In this document: positions 34,405-46,663 of the stretch, one piece after another
Layout of the letters: each line of letters starts with the position of its first letter
How positions within the stretch are numbered: the first letter of the stretch is position 1
From: Adiantum capillus-veneris
Taxonomy: Eukaryota; Streptophyta; Polypodiopsida; Polypodiales; Pteridaceae
Assembly: GCA_014529385.2 (NCBI GenBank)
Contig: CM043962.1
Location: 44,211,598-44,275,597, forward strand
Direction of reading: 5' to 3'
Length of the DNA stretch: 64,000 nt
Program-made: the position numbers and the translations under genes
The notes under the pieces: model-generated
What the model was told of the DNA's origin: nothing
The model's database searches: none
Seen by the model: only the letters and a program-made list of their open reading frames with translations

Positions 34405-34536
34405 CACTATGGACTCTTGATTTTTTCTTGGCATAGTCTACGATGGGTTGTCCTCTCTCTATTGACCCTTGTGACTCTTTGAGACATCTACCTCTACACC
34501 CTTAGCTTTGTTTACAGATCCGTTCCTACCTTAACA

Positions 34537-34613
<77 letters not shown>

Positions 34614-35010
34614 CCAACATGAGACCATGCCTAATGAGAATCTTGCACCCCTGTACCAATGTGACGCCTTGTCTCCTTGTGAGCATACGTGGAATGACTG
34701 TGTACCCTTGGTGCATACATGCAAAGATTTGTTGGAGATTTTGTAGTTGTGCATGGCTATTTTCCAATACAAAAATTGATGGTAGATGTTGGAAACCGCT
34801 TGCATACATGCAGCCTACTTAAACAGGTGAGGGTTCTCTATTACCCTCACTTAGTCTTGCAATGATTCTTATGGTTTGCAATACTATGAATGGAATGTGA
34901 GAGAGAGTGTATGTCTTGATGCTGATGAAAGCCCTACAACACTGTTTGAATGAATGAGTTTGATGGTGTGTTGAATGGCTTTATGGATGAACAACTGTGT
35001 TTCCATGGTC
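34405..35010. repeat. Duplicated segment, copy B, with (CT)n
   Basis: Homologous to 33255-33890. CT at 34541-34609 and no CA block. Both copies contain the conserved string AAACAGGTGAGGGTTCTC, which looks like a splice donor. Confidence 0.85.
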
Positions 35011-35984
35011 TTTATGGAAATACTTGCTCTTTTTCAGGTCCTCTCTCATTATCATCTTAAAAGCTTTTAAACTAGTGATACTTTGAATACATTAATTGAT
35101 TAAATTATTCATTGTGATAGTGAATCATGAGGTTGTAACCTGTTAACTTTTTTTTGAAATGTTTCCCTAATGGCCCCAAAAACCATGTCTGAACTAATTT
35201 GTCTGCTTTGGACAATTTTTGAAATGTATACCTAATGGCACATTTTTAAACACTTCGGCTAAAACTTTTGGTTGAATGCTTGACCTTTGGAGAAGCTTGA
35301 TAATACGTGGTAGATGGTGACGCTCAATGCTTAACATGTTGTAAATTATGATTGGGACCTTGAACCCGTCGGGTCTTGGTATATTGGTAGCTATGGTGGA
35401 TCACATCTAAGTTGGATATGGCTAGTGTCGTGTATTACATGGAATATGCTAGATTTTGGTGTTATTTTATGTCAAGTTTTCTACTAACATTGAACTTGGT
35501 ACTGCTAGAATTGATTTCATAACTAATGCTTGGGATCACTTACACTACTGATAGTACTGTTTTATGCTCATTTGAAATGAATCGATAATCTGTTGAGTTT
35601 TTTTATTGCATACTATGGGTTGCTCACTTTTGGAGCTTTTCTAAGTATGGAGAAGTTGACCTGGATTTTTTTCTGCTATATACTTTGAAGATTCTGCTTA
35701 TACTTTTTCTTTACTTTACTTTACTAGAATTTTCTTTGCTGAGTTTATACTGGGATTATTTGACCGAGTATAGGTGTAATTGCAGCTGCTAGAATTCATA
35801 AATTATGATTATTGTACAATCTTGCTTCACTTATAAAGTGAAATAGACTCTTCTTCTGCTCTCTTGGATTTTGCTTAACATGGTTGGCTACATCCTATCC
35901 TTGATCTTACTAGTCCTAATGCTTTATGATAAAACATATGGTAATGCTGAGACTCTTTAAGATGCAAATGTACAAAACGTGAAG
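35011..35984. other. No recognisable gene
   Basis: T-rich sequence reminiscent of plant intron or spacer. No motif or ORF of note on either strand. Confidence 0.5.
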
Positions 35985-37734
35985 CATGACCCTAGCTTCA
36001 CCCTACGCCCATCATCTGTATGCAATGTGAAAACCGCTCTGAGGCTAAGCTCTTTGTTAGAGCATCCATTGGGTTTTATCTGTGTGAACTTTGACTAACT
36101 CAATGTGTTTGCTAGCCAAAATATCCCACACCACATCATACCTGACCTCTATGTGATTTGACTTGGAGTGAAACATGGGGTTCTTTACTAACACAATCGC
36201 ACTCTAACTGTTGCAATGTAGTACTAGACTCTGGTGTATACCAAGGTCTCTCACTAGACAAGATAACCACACAGGTTCCTTCTACTAGAACTAGAAACTG
36301 AAACATACTCTACCTCAGTGATGGAAGACAAAGTGCAATTTTGGATATATGATCTCCAAGAAACTGCCGCTATAGAAAATAAGAAAACAAGAAAACATAA
36401 CCAGATGCAGATCGCCTAGTGTCCACACAACCCGCATAATTCGAATTAATGTATCCAACTATGGATGCATCATGGTTCTCAAAGCATAAGCACTTGCCAA
36501 TTGAGCCCTTGATGTATCTCGAGATGTGCTTCACTGCTTCCCAATGCTTTTTCTTGGATGTGCCACCATAAACCTGTTGTGACCACTCCCACTACATATG
36601 CAATGTATGGCCGTGTGCTAACCATGGCAAACATGAGACTGCCAACTGTTGAAGAATACAACACCTTTGCCATCTCTGCCTTTTCAACATCCAATTTGGG
36701 ACAATCATTCTTGCTAAGTTTTTTGTATGTTGCCATTGGGGTACTCAATGCTTTTCCCCCTTGCATATTAAAACATTGTAAGACCTTGTGAATATACACT
36801 TTCTGTGAAAGTTCAAGTATACCATGTTTGCGATCTCTCTTTATACACGTACCAAGAAAGTGATGTGCATCGCCCAAATATTTCATAGAAAACTGCTTGA
36901 TTAAGGAATCCTTGAGAGGTGCAATCTCATCTTTTGACCTCCTGGCTATGAGCATATCATCCACATACAAAATCAAAATGATGAGGGAACCATCCTTCAA
37001 CCTCTTTGTGTACAAGAAGGACCCTCTTGGCTCCATATGTAACCCTAGGATTGATTTTACTTATAGAACTTGATGTACCATTGTCGTGAGCCTTGCTTTA
37101 ATCCATACAAAGCTTTCTTGAGTCTACACACCAGTTTTGTCCGTGTTGGCTTCTCAGGCTTTATCGCAAAACCTTCTGGTTGGTTCATGTAGACATCCTC
37201 TTCAAGATCTTCATGAAGAAACATTGTCTTCACATCCATTTGGACCAGTTCTAAGTCCTCAATGGCTACTAGACCAGCACAAGACACAATGTAATCATCT
37301 TCTACACCCATTTGCATGGCAATGCCTATTTACCCATAGGTAACTTTGTCAATTCCCAAGTTTCATTTGCTATAATTCAGTTATACTCAAATTGCATAGC
37401 CTCTTTCCACTTCACACTATCGTCCATCTGAATGGCCTCTTTGTAGCAAGTGGGTTCATCGCAATCAGTGACTAGCAAGTAGTCTAAACCTGGCTCAAAA
37501 CGCTCAAGTGCACAAGATGTACGAGTAGATCTCCAAAGTGCTTGATTGTTGGATTCCACTCTCTCTGGAGCAACATGTGTGTCTGTACTAGTGGAAGGTG
37601 CATCAATAGCATGTCCAACATTTTGGTGTAACAGGTGGTGAGGAAACATCCTCAAACCATACTTTGTAATACTCAGTGTCTTTCACTAGCTTTTTATGCA
37701 TCTTAGACTCGTTAAATATCACATGTGAGCTGCG
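35985..37734 (-). pseudogene. Copia-4 fragment: integrase end, RT and RNase H (minus strand)
   Basis: Minus-strand reading starts abruptly at 37734 in the integrase/RT linker (HVIFNESKMHKKLVKD). It continues through the RT N-terminus (TCYKEAIQMDDSVKWKEAMQ), then shows a deletion near 37320. RT resumes (LVQMDVKTMFLHEDLEEDVY, CRLKKALYGLKQ) and keeps YVDD at 36956-36967 in an open frame, 37036-36479. RNase H follows with frame changes (NYAGCVDTRRSASGYVF near 36430) down to about 36000. It is distinct from copia-2 at the protein level but the same superfamily. Gag, protease, most of integrase and recognisable LTRs are absent. It is joined to Gypsy-A 3' UTR at 37734/37735. Confidence 0.87.
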
Positions 37735-38179
37735 TCATTTGGCTTGGTTAGATAATAGATTTTGTGCAATTACCTCTCTCTTAAAATCATAGTCGTCCTC
37801 AACTATGAGGAAGAAGAGATAAAGCCTTAGTCATTATTCAATCTTACTTAGCGGGTAGAGGATCTCTTTTTACCCTACGACATCTTTCCAAGATGGATGA
37901 CCAATCCAATTGGTGCTTGGGAGACATAGCTGTCGTAAGCATGTCTGTTGTTTAGTCCATTTCATTCTCCCAAAGTAGAGTGACAAATTCTACTTGGTGT
38001 TTGAGAGATGTCGTCATCACAAACATGATTCTAAGCATGCATATTATTTAAATTTGTGCACAATTTAAAAGAGAACTAGTCTTATAAGACAAAAACCTGG
38101 GTCATTTAAAAGACATTTGTACATTTTCTTACTCTAATGTAGCATTGTAAGCATTGACAAGGTTCATACTATCCTTAAG
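37735..38179 (-). other. A3 3' UTR
   Basis: Non-coding, homologous to 14765-15136 of A1 in the other orientation. The first hairpin stem (37973-37979 with 37989-37995) is identical to that of A1. The second keeps five pairs near 37890-37910. Confidence 0.75.
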
Positions 38180-39560
38180 CTATATTACTTGCATCCATCT
38201 AGCATCTTCAAAATAATAATTTTTGAACTTAATAAGATACCGTCAGATAATCTTACCATGTCGTAGTACCTTTTCAGGCCGAAGGATAGCTTCGGGTTGT
38301 AGCACCTCTTCTTGGTCTTCAACTTCGGGAGGGTCTTCAATAATTGGTTCACTTGGTGGCTCTCCTTTGTAGGGCTTAAGTAGGCTTACATGAAAGGCAT
38401 TGTGTATGAGCCAATGGCTGGGCAACTTGAGTTGGTAAGCCGTCTCATTGATGGGCTTCAAGATTTCGAAAGGACCATAGTATCTTTTTGCTAACTTAGC
38501 ATAATAATTTTGATGGACCGTAGGACTTTTGCCCGTCGTTTGCCTTAATCGAGCCTTGGGAAACTCAAGTAAGACCAAATCATTTTCTTTAAACGTTAAG
38601 GCTCTTTTGTGCTTGTCCGCAGCATCTTTTTACCTTTGTTGAGAGATGGATATAGCCTCCTTAATCTTTTGAAAAGATTCTTGTAGGTCTCGGCTATACT
38701 CATCGGCAACAACGAAGATCTTCCCATGTAATTTGAGTAACAAGGGACTTTTTGGTCTTCCCTCAATGATCTCAAAAGGTGTTTCTTTCGTAGAAGTATG
38801 TACAGTATTATTGTAGGCATACTCTATAAGAGGTAAGTACTTTTCCCATTGTGAGCTTGATCTACTTCGGTAACATACATCTTGAGTAGATCGAGTATCA
38901 TAAGATTGGCTATCTCACTTTGGCCAGCCGAAGAGAAATTCAATCTTGTTCCTAGATTTCAAAGAGACCTTTCCAAAAATTACTGGTCATTCTAAGATCA
39001 CTATCTGACATGATGGATGTTGGTAATCCATGGTGTTTGAAAATCTGAGATATGAAGAGAGTTGCCATTTGGTGTGCCTTAATAGTATTTTTGACAGGAA
39101 TAAAGTGTACTTGCTTGCTAAACCTGTCGAGTATTGTCCATATTCCCGTATTCCCATGGATAGACTTGGGTAATCCAAAGATGAAATCCATGGATATACT
39201 CTCCCGTGGTGAATTTGGGATAGGCAATGGCTGGAGTAATCCAGGTTGCTTCCCTCTATCATACTTGGTCTTTTGGCATACTACACATTTTGAAACATAC
39301 TCTTGTATGTCCACTTTCATGGTAGGCCAATAGAAATACATCTCTACTCCTCAAAGAGTAGGTTGAATACCTCTATGTCCGGCATAGGGAGGAGCATGGG
39401 ATTCATACATAACTTTCTCACGAAGGGAATTGGTAACACATAGCCTATTGCCGTGGAGAAGGTAACCATCCTGTAAGGTGAATGGTTCCTCTTTCTTCCC
39501 TAAATCAAGGGCTGACATTATGTCTCTAAAGTCAGGGTCAGTAGCATACTCATCTATCAT
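38180..39560 (-). pseudogene. A3 integrase with chromodomain (broken)
   Basis: Frame 39560-39351 has the histidines of the H2C2 zinc domain (ESHAPPYAGHRG). Frame 39341-38952 has its CVVCQK cysteines and the core start (SMDFIFGLP, then SIMSDSDLRMTSNFW with the second Asp). Later pieces lie in 38820-38596 and 38578-38243, the latter with [20 protein letters not shown] and [11 protein letters not shown] of the C-terminal domain. A chromodomain starts at about 38310, is interrupted by TGA at 38245-38243 and continues in frame as RYLIKFKNYYFEDARWMQ to a stop at 38182. The family joins element DNA to the genome, and the chromodomain targets chromatin. Confidence 0.87.
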
Positions 39561-40045
39561 AGAAGAAAGATCATTGTGAGTAGCTATAGCATCGCATTAA
39601 CTTTTGGTCAATGTGAAAATGCATTAGCATCTTGATTGTGCTTACCAGCAATGTGAACAATATGGAAATTAAATTGCAAAAGAAAATTTGCCCACCTCAT
39701 TTGTTTGTCGGAAAGCTTGATTTTTGTCATGAAATACTTGAGACTTTGGTGGTCGGTTCGTAGAATAAATGGAGTCCCCAATAAGTAGTGCTTTCATGTG
39801 TCTAGGGCATGTAGAATAGCTAAAAGCTCTTTCTCATAAATGCCCAAGACTCATTCCTCATCAGTATTGACCCTTCAGCTCTCATATGCTGTGGCATGCC
39901 CTTCTTGAAGCAAAAGTGCTCACCACAAGCATCACATTGGACCTCAAATGGGTTTGAGAGATCCGGAAGCATGAGGACTGGTTGGGAGGTAAACTTTTCT
40001 TTGAGTTTATCAAAAGAATTTTGCTCCTTAGTAGTCCATAAATAC
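39561..40045 (-). pseudogene. A3 RNase H region (degenerate)
   Basis: Between RT and integrase the minus strand reads PFEVQCDACGEHFCFKKGMP and later fragments matching A1 RNase H, with frequent stops and shifts. RNase H would remove the RNA template strand. No catalytic set is traceable. Confidence 0.65.
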
Positions 40046-40798
40046 TTAACATTCTTCTTGGGTTAAGTCATGTAGTGGTCCTGCTATTTGAGAGAATTTT
40101 TCTATGAAGCATCTATAGTATGTGCACGTACTAATAAAGCTTCTTAGTTCATGTAGATTCCTTGGATTAGGCCATGCTTTTACTACCTCTAGCTTCGATG
40201 GATCCATACGGATACCATCTTGAGAGATAATATGACCTAGGTATTGAATCTCTTGAAGAAAAAAATCGCTTTTCTTTTGGTTGAGAAAAAGCTTGTTCGC
40301 CCTCAATGCTTGAAAAATCACTTGGAGATGTTGCTTATGTTCCTCCAAAGACTTGGAGTAGATGATGGTATCCTCAAAGATCACTCCAGTGAATTTGTGG
40401 TAAGGTCTTAAAAAATTCTCCATTACACGATTGAATGTAGTTGGTGCATTAGTCAAGCCAAAAGGCGTGACTAGATATTCATAAAGGCTAAACATTGTGT
40501 GAAACGCGGTCTTTAGGATATCTTCATCCACTATCATTATTTGATGATAACCACTTTTAAGGTCAATCCTATTGAAGTAGGTAGAGCCTTGTAGATTATC
40601 AAATAGATTTTCTACCGAAGGCATGGGGAATTTGTTTTCGATAGTGATATAGTTTAGTGCTTGATAGTCCACACACATACAATATGTACCATCTTTCTTT
40701 TGCACTAAAAGGATTGGAGAACAAAAGGGAGAGGAACTAAGCCTCACCATCCCTTTGTCTACCAATTCATGTACTTGCCTCATCATCGATGAACACAT
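40046..40798 (-). pseudogene. A3 reverse transcriptase (active-site change, N-terminal deletion)
   Basis: An open frame of 250 codons with clear gypsy RT motifs: VHELVDKGMVRLSSSPFCSP, LLVQKKDGTYCMCVDYQALN, FNRIDLKSGYHQI, LVTPFGLTNAPTTFNRVM and YLGHIISQDGIRMD. The catalytic box reads VIFEDTIIYS, so the usual first Asp of the Asp pair is Glu (about 40372). Between protease and RT roughly 50-60 residues that the family normally has are missing near 40780, and the frame changes there. The frame ends at 40046, after the thumb. The start at 40798 is not a true start. Confidence 0.92.
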
Positions 40799-41618
40799 CT
40801 TGCAATCCTTTTAGAAAATTAGACAAGTCTAACTCTTCTAGGTTCCTACCATTTACATTTGATGAAACATTATGATCTTTTAGAGACTCTTTGACAAAAA
40901 TCATGTTCGCAAAAAATGAGCTCTTCATTGATTTATCAAAAGCAAAAGGATTTACAAGTGGAATAGTGCGACCACGCTCACTAGCATCTATATACATGTT
41001 CTTTCCCCTGTATGTGAAGTAGATTCTCCTTTCAGAGAACTTCATATTGGCAACCATGTGATCAAACCATGGCGCCCCTAGAATAGCATCCTCATGTTGA
41101 AGAGGAGAGATGAAAAAGTCTTCTTTGTCGACATAGCTTTGGACATGAAGCCTCAACTTCCCAATCAAGGGAGTAACAGAGGCTTTCTCTCCCTTGAAAG
41201 CTATGTCATCCATTACAATATCTCCCATCTCGAAAGCTTGAATGTCCAACTTGGTGGCCAACTCCGTTGATATGAAGTTGTGAGTAGAGCCAGGGTCAAA
41301 CAAGATGAAGGCATCATGCTCTCTAACCTTTTCCCAAGCATAGGAAAGTGCTGATCCTTTGCAATGAGAATCCTCTTTTGGAGTTTCGATGGTGGAAGTC
41401 CTAGGAGTCTCATTGCAAGTATTCTTCTTGGGGCAAGAACGATAGCCATGTCCTTGCTCCCCACACTTGAAACACTTATGGTCCTTGCGAAAAGTTTCAA
41501 GCTCTTCAGGAGAGAGTTTGTTTTTGCCTTTGTAAACTCCCTTGTCCTTGGACTGACTGTTGTTGTTGTTGTTGAAAGTGACTTGGGAAGAATTTTGAAC
41601 ATTGATTTTTTGCATCAT
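40767..41618 (-). pseudogene. A3 Gag zinc knuckle and protease
   Basis: An open frame of 283 codons. The N-terminal part is the Gag tail with a perfect zinc knuckle CFKCGEQGHGYRSC (about 41434-41475). The protease follows: AFILFDPGSTHNFISTELA, where D-P-G stands at the catalytic triad, a variant also seen in other plant gypsy proteases. ILGAPWFDHM marks its end. The frame stops near the deletion before RT. It would process Gag-Pol. Confidence 0.88.
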
Positions 41619-41755
41619 TTTTAACTTTGTTTACCATGGGCTTGACATTTCGTCTAGCCCCTTAGTGGAAATTGATGAGTGAAGCAACCATGGTGTGATG
41701 GATTACTTCCGTGATAGAACCAGGCCGTTGAGAGTTTACGTATTCGGCCGTCTCT

Positions 41756-42770
41756 TCAGGTAATCCCGTACAAAATTGTTGTTTTTTGCTCGACGAAGTC
41801 TATCTTTTGGAAGACAATAGCCTTGATATGTAAATCCCAAAACATGTCTACATACTTGTGGATAGACTCATGAGAGAGAATCTTCAAGCTGCACAATTCG
41901 GTGAGCACTTTGTCCTTTGCATCGCTTGCAAGGAATTTCTTCTTGATGGAAACTCGTAGAGTTTTCCATGTCTTTGGGGATTCGCCATTGCCAAGAAGGC
42001 TAGCCCACCATTGACGAGAAGATTTTTGAAAGTGCATAGCTACATGATGTAGCTTGGAGGACTTTGTGAAGCCCTTGTCTCCAAAGGCTGCATCAAATTG
42101 TTGTATGAAGGCTAACACTTTGTCGGTAGCACCAAAGTTACCATCATAGGTGAGAAAAGAGATACTCTTTCCTCCCTCCTTGAACTTCTTTAGCTTTTGT
42201 GATCTTCTCCATGCAGGGTATGATTTACGATGTCCTCCCCTCTTGTATTCTCTAGGAGAATAGCCATAGCTTTCGTCGAAAGAGGAGGAAGGTGAAGAAG
42301 AAGGAGAAGAGGGTGACCTCTTTCTAGCCCTTTTCTTCCTTTGTTTGCTCTCTTCCCTTTTGAAACGACGAGGAGAAGGAATGTGTGTTAATCTTTTCGT
42401 CTTGGGAGGAGTTGGCGATCTTCTAGACCGTCATCTTCATGGAGCCACATCTTCAGAGGAACATAAAGTTTCATTGCTTTCTTGCTCTTTGGATTCTTCT
42501 TCTCAGATGAGAGAGAGGCTTCTTTTGGGGGTCTCTTCAAGAGGCCTCTCAATATCTCTCTCTTCTTGGAGAGTAAGGGAAATTCCATGAGCGCAAAGTT
42601 GTTGAGTAACTTCGGCTTGCAAAGCAGGGTTGCCCATAGCTTGCTGCAACCTAGTAACAAGATAATTAACAAACATGGGGACATCATCATTAGCACCTTC
42701 ATGTGCAAAATCAAAGCTAACAACGTTCATTCTACTCTCTTGGTTATTATCAACTATGTTAACAAAACTT
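41756..42770 (-). pseudogene. A3 Gag N-terminus and capsid domain
   Basis: The position matching the A2 start codon is ATA here, so the first ATG is 42730, about 12 codons later (MNVVSFDFAHEGANDD). After a basic, Ser/Arg-rich stretch (frames around 42503-42180) comes the 42118-41756 frame with the Retrotrans_gag domain (AFIQQFDAAFGDKGF, RQWWASLLGNG, KYVDMFWDLHIKAIV). It aligns with A2 Gag along its whole length. At least three frame changes separate the start, the basic part, the capsid domain and the zinc knuckle. Confidence 0.85.
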
Positions 42771-43154
42771 ATGTATGTATTGTATGCTTTGGCAATTCAA
42801 AACCTTAGTTGCCACTCCTCTTAGCCTTCAAAAATTGTCTCTTAAGTATCTACACCCACGGCTCAAAGTGGTTAATTATAGAGAGTAGTGGAGTAGGTCT
42901 AACATAGCAGAGTTGCTGAGAGCTAGCTCCTTTTGGACTTCTTATGGATCAATAATGGTAAATTCATAGGTAAGTCTAACAAGACTCCATTATGAAGTCC
43001 AAAGCTCCCGAGTTGTGCACCATATCCCACATAGTGGGCTCAACAAAATCGATAATAGATCCCCGTTACACTTACCCTACTATAATTAACAAAATCAACC
43101 ATTTATAGGCTACTTAAGGACCTCTCTCCTTAAGCAAGAAAAGAGAAACCAAAT

Positions 43155-43167
43155 GCTCTGATACCTA
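43155..43167 (-). other. A3 primer binding site
   Basis: On the minus strand GGTATCAGAGC, one base after the LTR end; the usual first T is A here. The downstream leader matches that of A2. Confidence 0.85.
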
Positions 43168-44150
43168 TGTAATGGAATTGGCCTATTAACTTGAGAGTAG
43201 TGGAAATTAATGAGAGTACTTTTGAGAAATTACTTTGTGAGCATAGTGGGTGATCATAATTGAAGATAGCAACATAGACATAGCAATTAGTTAACTTGGC
43301 ATGAACAATACTTTTGCAAGAGAGAGAATTTAGAGAACATGTCAATAGTTGAGGACCAGATTTATGTAGAGCCGGTCCCCCCTCCAATAGGTATTTGTAT
43401 TATGATTTCTCCCATCAAGAGAGACTTGTTACAATACAAACTGTGTGTTCCTTGTGACCTAGGTGATGCAAGGAAGATGGAAAGCTTCATGCATCACAAG
43501 CATAACATAAACTTTGTAGAAACCATTAACTATCCCAAGCCTCAGTCCCAAGACCTCAAACACCTTCGAAGGTGGAGAGAGCTAGCAGGGAATGAGGGTA
43601 GGGAAGAGGAAGAAGAAACATTTCATAAGAGAAAGAACTAGTTCCTCACTTATCATCACTCTTCTTGCTACCATACAGAATAGCATAGTAATGAAGATGG
43701 AGAAGATGGCAAGCTTAAGCATTGAAGCATGGCTCTTGGTTGCATTTGCACTCCGCCAAGAGTGTTGGTGTAGGCTCTCAACCTCTACTTGCTTGGAGAA
43801 GGAGAGGGAGCTCTTGCACTTTGCACAATGCACAATGGGAGTGTGTGTGAGTGTGTGTGGGAGATTATACCCCCTAAGCAAGCCCCCTACTAGCTTTGGT
43901 CGACCCCCCCCTTGTAGCTCATGCTTGAAGCTCATTGGACCCCTCCAAGCTTAACCAATCATAAGCAGGAGTCATACCAAGCAACAAAGGTAGCCTTGGG
44001 ACAAGTGTCTCCCTTTCCCCTTTGAGAGAGAGGACTTGATAAATACTAAAACAATTAATTAAATCTTCTAAATTATCATTGGACCCCTTGGGTGGCCAAC
44101 CAATAGGCTTCAGGCACACCATGAGGGCAACATGAGCAGGAACTTAACAA
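43168..44150 (-). repeat. A3 5' LTR, truncated
   Basis: Matches the 3' ~980 bp of the Gypsy-A LTR and ends CCATTACA at 43168 (minus strand). Homology stops at about 44150, within a G2 protease-downstream frame, so the first ~700 bp, including the 9-bp array, are missing. Confidence 0.85.
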
Positions 44151-44784
44151 GTCCGGGAAAGGTTCAGGTATATAATCAAAATCTTCAAATAACATATCCC
44201 CTTTACAATTCTTTTTTGTAAGGCTTTCACATTCAAAAGCTCCACACATCCATAGGTGACATTTAGAATTCAACCACGATGGTATTGCAGATTTTGAAAT
44301 TGCAGGTAAATCAAATTCTTCTACTGGAGTCTTACGTGCATCTTTGTAGCTATGGTCCCTCAAACTGATCCACGTAGTGGTATCCATGTGACGTTAGTAG
44401 ATATAGTCATAGCCCTACTCTTGAACCATTTTTAGTTGGCACATGAATGGTATTCTTAGAATAACATAATAGTTATTCTCAATACCAAAATCTACTACTA
44501 CAAATGTATGCTCATACTCAATTTCACAAAAAAAATCATCACTACATGCTCAATATGATCGTCCTCTAGCTGTAATTTCATCCGTGTTTGTCTAAGGGCA
44601 GGTTGTCTAAGGGCAGACTTTCCTTGTTTCTCCCAAATTTGGTGGCTATGGCAGCACCCGCACCACTGTCTAGAATAGCAATGGTTTCTTTTCCTTGATA
44701 CTCCATGGCCAATGTGGTGTTTCCATCTTTGACTTCACAATAATCACCAACTTTTTTTATGAAAATTGCCTTAGCATCCTCCAT
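44151..44784 (-). pseudogene. G2 retropepsin and downstream linker
   Basis: Frame 44784-44578 reads TIAILDSGAGAAIATK, a complete retropepsin catalytic motif (DSGA). After frame changes the C-terminal half appears near 44440 (IPFMCQLKMVQ), with Ile where Gly is usual in LGRPFM. Frame 44387 downwards (MDTTTWISLRDHSYKD) is the linker before RT and runs into the A3 LTR at about 44150. The enzyme would process Gag-Pol. Confidence 0.75.
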
Positions 44785-45125
44785 TTCTCAACCTATGGTC
44801 TCAACAAGATTTTTGATTCCCATTTTCTCAAACATCTTTTGAAATCCCTACACATCTGAGGTCTAACTTTTAACATTTCAAGCACCGTAAGTATACATTC
44901 CACCGACGTGAACATAAATTCTTACAATCCTTGAGAATCTATGACTGGCTTATGAGTTCTTCTCTAAGATGGCAAAACCATAACATCATATCTTTCCACA
45001 TATGTTTCTAAGTAGGAAGGCAACTCCTTAATTGTTTCTTCTCTGCTGTCCTCTGATCTTTCCATTCCTTGGTCACCATACATGGATTGCATCTTGAAGT
45101 CCCTCATGCCTTTGTTGAGGTTGAC

Positions 45126-46663
45126 TTACGCAATTGGTTCCAATTCCCATGAATGGTTTCCATCTTTAGCCTTCCTAACTATATCCCAAAGTTCTTTAGT
45201 CCAATCAGCTTTAACTTTTGGCACGATATGAGGTATATGGTAAATGGATTCATCTATTGTGTTTGCTACCACTTGCTCAACCGCACTTTCTCCATAGATA
45301 GTCCCATTCCGAATCCCTTGAGGATGTAGGATCTCTAGTCTGATGTCTTTCTCACAACTCTTATCTAAGTTCTTTTTGTGAACCCCATCATCAACTAAAA
45401 CCTCAGCTTCCTTCATGCACTCTTATTCAGCCGCATCATTTATGATCTCTTCCATTCTCTTGTTTGTTTCTTTAGATTCAATAGGTGGTTGAGGTAGTAT
45501 CGTAGCCTAAGTTGGTATAATTTGGTGGAGATTCTTTGAGAGCTTGAGTCTCCAACCTAAGATTATCCAATTCCACATTAGGATAAGTCATCCACCGATG
45601 CTCCATAGTCTGGTGGTTGTCCAGTCTCACTTCACATGCCTTTAGAATTGCTTCCAATGGCTCAAATTTATTGTTGACTAGGACCAAACGTCCTGAACTA
45701 GCATCCTTAGGCTTTTCTCTACTTGGTGGTATTTGGTATTTCTTTAGTATCAAACTAGATAAAGATCTTGTTGATTATTGTAGTTGCTCTGGAGCTTGTG
45801 ACAGCTCAGTGGTAATAGACTTCAACTTCCTATGATATTGAGCTCTAACTCCATCTCTTGTAGCTTTCTTTGCTGATTTTACACTCATGGATTTGTTAGA
45901 GTCATCACTACTTATCTCACTTATCTCTTCACTTGTGCTCTTGAGTCTTGTTACCACCTTCAATGTCACTTCCACATCTGAATTAGAGCCACTTGAAGCG
46001 GGCATGACCTCTACAATTTTCACCATCGCTTTTCCTTCCTTATCTAGATTATGAGGACAATTCTTATACAAATGTTTTCGTCCACAATCACTAAAATATC
46101 CACAAATTTTCTCTGTCGCTTTTCCTTCCTTATCTAGATTATGAGGAAAATTTTGATACAAATGTTTTCATCCACAATCACCATAATGTCCACAATCACT
46201 ACCAGTCACATTAGAAACTTTGTTTACATCATCAACTTGGTTGGTTGGGCAATTCCTAGCCAAATGGTCTCCTTGACATTTGAAACTAAGTTCTAGGGTT
46301 CTTTGTTGTCTCGGTTGTCTGGGTAGATGATCTCTGAGGATATGTGTTTTGATTAGTCTCTCTTTGATTGGATATGAAAATTAGTGTTCACTGGCTCAAC
46401 ATAAATCCTTCATTCTAAGATGCTCTCTCCATTTTCAAGTGAGGATTACAAAAGGATAAAGCAATATTCTCATGGTCATACGACTCCATGATCACTAGTG
46501 GGTTAGGACCGTATGCATGGTGGTATCCACAGCTTTCCTCTTTGTAATACAAGTGTACCGGCATTATGACATCATTTTCTGGGTATTGGTTTGGATACAC
46601 ATACCTCACAGATGCTTGGTCTCCACCTAGTAGGGGTGATTGGTGCCCCCACACTGGTCTCAA
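45126..46663 (-). pseudogene. G2 Gag C-terminal region (broken)
   Basis: Several open pieces (46663-46415, 46161-45775, 45753-45478, 45416-45126) of charged, low-complexity sequence. The 46161 piece contains CGRKHLYKNCPHNLDKEGKA, a partial zinc knuckle, and a nearby ~80-base block is repeated (NLDKEGKA occurs twice). The 45416 piece (MKEAEVLVDDGVHKK) precedes the protease. No exact domain name can be given; the position between gag core and protease is the evidence. Confidence 0.55.

Larger units (their letters stand above)
37735..44150 (-). mobile_element. Gypsy-A copy A3, chromovirus, 3' LTR missing
   Basis: The most complete Gypsy-A copy, on the minus strand: 5' LTR part (44150-43168), PBS, leader, gag, protease, RT, RNase H, integrase, interrupted chromodomain and 3' UTR. 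It ends at 37735, where copia-4 begins, so there is no 3' LTR. Its 5' LTR homology stops at about 44150 inside element G2, so A3 interrupts G2 or was joined to it. Many lesions make it inactive. Confidence 0.88.
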
